Source: Flavobacterium psychrophilum (GTDB lineage: Bacteria > Bacteroidota > Bacteroidia > Flavobacteriales > Flavobacteriaceae). Taken from it: DNA of 16,696 nucleotides. The notes under the pieces are model-generated. The model saw nothing but the letters and a program-made list of their open reading frames with translations, was not told where the DNA came from and searched no databases. Shown piece after piece: positions 15,024 through 16,696 of the stretch; the first letter of the stretch is position 1; every line of letters begins with the position of its first letter. The stretch is from positions 1-16,696 of the forward strand of contig CAMCTL010000065.1 in the NCBI GenBank assembly GCA_945878515.1, given 5' to 3'. Made by a program: the position numbers and the translations under genes.

Positions 15024-15920
15024 CTACCTTCTCGGATGAAAATTGTTTATCACTTCAGCTAAAAATCTTCTATCCAAATGAACATAAATTTCTGTCGTAG
15101 TGATTGATTCGTGGCCTAACATTAACTGGATAGAACGCAAATCGGCGCCATTTTCTAATAGATGTGTGGCAAAAGAATGACGAAATGTATGCGGACTGAT
15201 ATTTTTTTTCAAATCAATTTTGACTGCCAAGTCTTTGATAATCGTAAAAATCATCGCTCTAGTCAAATGGCTTCCTCTTCTATTCAAGAACAAAGTGTCT
15301 TCGTGACCTTTTTTTATTTTCAAATCGGCTCGTTTAAAATCTTTATATAATTGCATATAATTTTTTGTCAAATTCCCTATCGGCACAAATCGTTGCTTAT
15401 TTCCTTTTCCGGTAATTTTGATAAAGCCTTCGTCAAAAAATAAATCAGAAATTTTCAAAGACACCAATTCCGAAACCCGAAGCCCACAGCCATAAAGTGT
15501 CTCTAATATTGCACGGTTTCTCTCTCCTTCATTAGAACTTAAATCTATTGCCGAAATTAAAGCATCAATTTCTTCTACTGATAAAGTATCAGGAAGTTTT
15601 CGTCCCGTTTTGGGCGTTTCTATCAATTCCATAGGATTGTCCGAGCGGTAATCTTCAAAAATCAAATAACTAAAAAAGCTTTTTAATCCCGAAATTATTC
15701 TCGCCTGCGAACGTGGATTAACTTCTTTGGACACACTGTAAATAAATTGCTGAATGGTTTCTTCGGTTATATTTATTGGCGAAACCGAGATATTATTTTC
15801 TTCCAAAAAGAGACACAAACGCTCGATATCAAAAGAATAATTGTCTATTGTATTTCTCGACAACCCTCTTTCAATCCTCAAATAAGATTGATAACTTTTG
15901 ATATCAGTTTTCCAATTCAT
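15024..15920 (-). CDS. xerD: site-specific tyrosine recombinase XerD
   Basis: The 298-aa length equals the usual XerD length. Residues 1-90 are the SAM-like/core-binding domain (Y-L-R-I-E-R-G-L-S-R-N-T-I-D-N-Y). The catalytic domain has R148 (C-G-L-R-V-S-E-L), K172 (G-K-G-N-K), H244 and R247 (H-T-F-R-H-S-F), H270 (L-G-H-E-S) and the nucleophile Y279 (T-E-I-Y-V-H). These six positions coincide with Escherichia coli XerD numbering. With its partner it resolves chromosome dimers at dif near the terminus. All catalytic residues are intact. It is a housekeeping enzyme, so its closeness to the repeats that bracket the accessory segment is not by itself evidence that it moved that segment. Single-recombinase XerH/XerA-like systems are an alternative label. 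Confidence 0.94.
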   Translation of the reverse strand: MNWKTDIKSYQSYLRIERGLSRNTIDNYSFDIERLCLFLEENNISVSPINITEETIQQFIYSVSKEVNPRSQARIISGLKSFFSYLIFEDYRSDNPMELIETPKTGRKLPDTLSVEEIDALISAIDLSSNEGERNRAILETLYGCGLRVSELVSLKISDLFFDEGFIKITGKGNKQRFVPIGNLTKNYMQLYKDFKRADLKIKKGHEDTLFLNRRGSHLTRAMIFTIIKDLAVKIDLKKNISPHTFRHSFATHLLENGADLRSIQLMLGHESITTTEIYVHLDRRFLAEVINNFHPRR

Positions 15921-16199
15921 CTGTTTAAATTTATTGTTTTTATCGGTCAGATATAATTAGTTTATCATCATTGGTTCTTGCCATAAATAATCGGTATTGC
16001 TAATTTCATAAAAGCAAAGTAACATTATTTTCACCATAAAAAACCCATCCCTGCACATGGTTTAGAGATCATAGAACGAAATGGAAAGTGTTCGACTGTA
16101 TAAATTACAAAAAAATCTCTTTATAAGTAGACAAACACAATAATAATTTTAGTAATTTTGAATCTAATTAATTTTATAAATCCATAAATTAAAAATATC
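15921..16199. other. 279-bp intergenic region between divergent xerD and OMP genes
   Basis: No gene is seen. It should hold both promoters. For the plus strand only a -7-like TAATTTTG (16153-16160) is visible, 39 nt before the start codon, without a TTG at the right distance. For xerD the nearest -7-like sequence, with one mismatch, is about 90 nt from the start. Confidence 0.45.
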
Positions 16200-16696
16200 A
16201 TGAAAAAAACAATTTTGGTTACCGCTTTACTGACAATTATGTGTTTCAGTGCTCAAGCTCAATTATTAAAACTGGGAATCAAAGCTGGTTTAAATTATGC
16301 GAATTCAACCGGAAGTAGTATTAAAACAAACATTTCCGATTATTCAAAAGAAGCAAGCACAAACTATCACGCTGGATTAGTTGCGCAGATTGCGCTATCT
16401 AAAGGAATTGCACTTCAACCTGAATTAATGTATTCAAGTCAAGGTTCAAAATACGAAAGTTTAGTTAGTACCGTTGCTGATATAAATAACGAATTAGGCT
16501 ATATTTCGATTCCAGCTATTTTGAAAATTGATTTAGGCAAAACTTTTAGTTTAGAACTAGGTCCACAAGCTTCATTTTTGTTGAGCAGTAAAGATAACGT
16601 AAATTTAAATGATGCAAATACATTTGACTTTTCTGTTGTTGGTGGTTTATGCGTTAATGTGACGAAAAGTATCTTCGTACAAGCAAGATATGGTTT
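16200..16696 (+). CDS. outer-membrane beta-barrel protein (porin/PorT-like family), 5' part only
   Basis: An ATG at 16200 opens a frame running to the window edge, 165 codons. It begins with a clean signal peptide (MKKTILVTALLTIMCFSAQA-Q). Then come the alternating strands typical of Bacteroidota OMP_b-brl_2 proteins: K-L-G-I-K-A-G-L-N-Y-A-N, Y-H-A-G-L-V-A-Q-I-A-L-S, I-A-L-Q-P-E-L-M-Y-S-S-Q-G-S-K-Y, L-G-Y-I-S-I-P-A-I-L-K-I-D, F-S-L-E-L-G-P-Q-A-S-F-L-L, and F-D-F-S-V-V-G-G-L. The G-x-K-x-G-x-N start and the Y-I-x-I-P motif are hallmarks of this family. The usual length is about 190-220 aa, so most of it is present. It is probably a small outer-membrane barrel; function unknown. Confidence 0.88.
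   Translation, partial: MKKTILVTALLTIMCFSAQAQLLKLGIKAGLNYANSTGSSIKTNISDYSKEASTNYHAGLVAQIALSKGIALQPELMYSSQGSKYESLVSTVADINNELGYISIPAILKIDLGKTFSLELGPQASFLLSSKDNVNLNDANTFDFSVVGGLCVNVTKSIFVQARYG

Noticed and set aside
15024..15920. XerD as the integrase of the rny-flanked segment
   Set aside because: It lies outside the direct repeats and matches chromosomal XerD in length and catalytic residue numbering, so it is best explained as the housekeeping dimer-resolution enzyme.
15958..15985. Possible aroQ start relic (TTTATCATCATTGGTTC) upstream of xerD
   Set aside because: The resemblance to the AroQ N-terminus covers only about five residues and breaks down at once, so chance is likely.

Overview
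The window comes from a member of the Bacteroidota, most likely a Flavobacterium. The DNA is AT-rich and Shine-Dalgarno sites are absent or weak. Two clear promoters match the Bacteroidota/Flavobacterium form TTG-N19-TAnnTTTG. One protein ends in a type IX secretion (T9SS) sorting domain, two more are lipoproteins, and XerD, RNase Y and ZapA are all of the expected family lengths.

Layout. (1) Positions 1-1177, minus strand: the 5' part of an M23/LytM-type peptidase gene, cut by the window edge. (2) Positions 1289-3782, plus strand: a housekeeping block with a promoter, a small coiled-coil gene, zapA, a structured RNA that is probably 6S RNA, rny (RNase Y) and a good intrinsic terminator. (3) Positions 3783-14070: an accessory segment on the minus strand. 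It holds a decayed BspA-like leucine-rich-repeat (LRR) pseudogene, an intact 1215-aa secreted LRR/IPT/LamG protein, two surface lipoproteins, an outer-membrane protein, a 21-bp-period tandem repeat array abutting a small helical protein, and a PAS-LuxR regulator. (4) Positions 14071-14219: a second, broken copy of the last 93 nt of rny region followed by a terminator like rny's own. (5) Positions 14322-15920: a Uma2-family nuclease with its own promoter, then convergent xerD. (6) Positions 16200-16696: the start of an outer-membrane beta-barrel protein gene, cut by the window edge.

The most informative structure is the pair of direct repeats formed by the 3' end of rny (3623-3715 and 14071-14163, 88 of 93 bases identical). 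They bracket the whole accessory segment and suggest it was inserted at, or duplicated from, the rny terminus. Within it, the functional genes look like a cell-surface set: a T9SS-exported adhesin-like protein, lipoproteins and an OMP. The 21-bp array, which flips motif orientation at a palindromic centre and begins inside the last codons of the small helical protein gene, is the best candidate for something undescribed.

No tRNA, rRNA, CRISPR array, transposase or complete insertion sequence was seen. All similarity statements rest on reading the sequence and on memory of the families; no database search was run.
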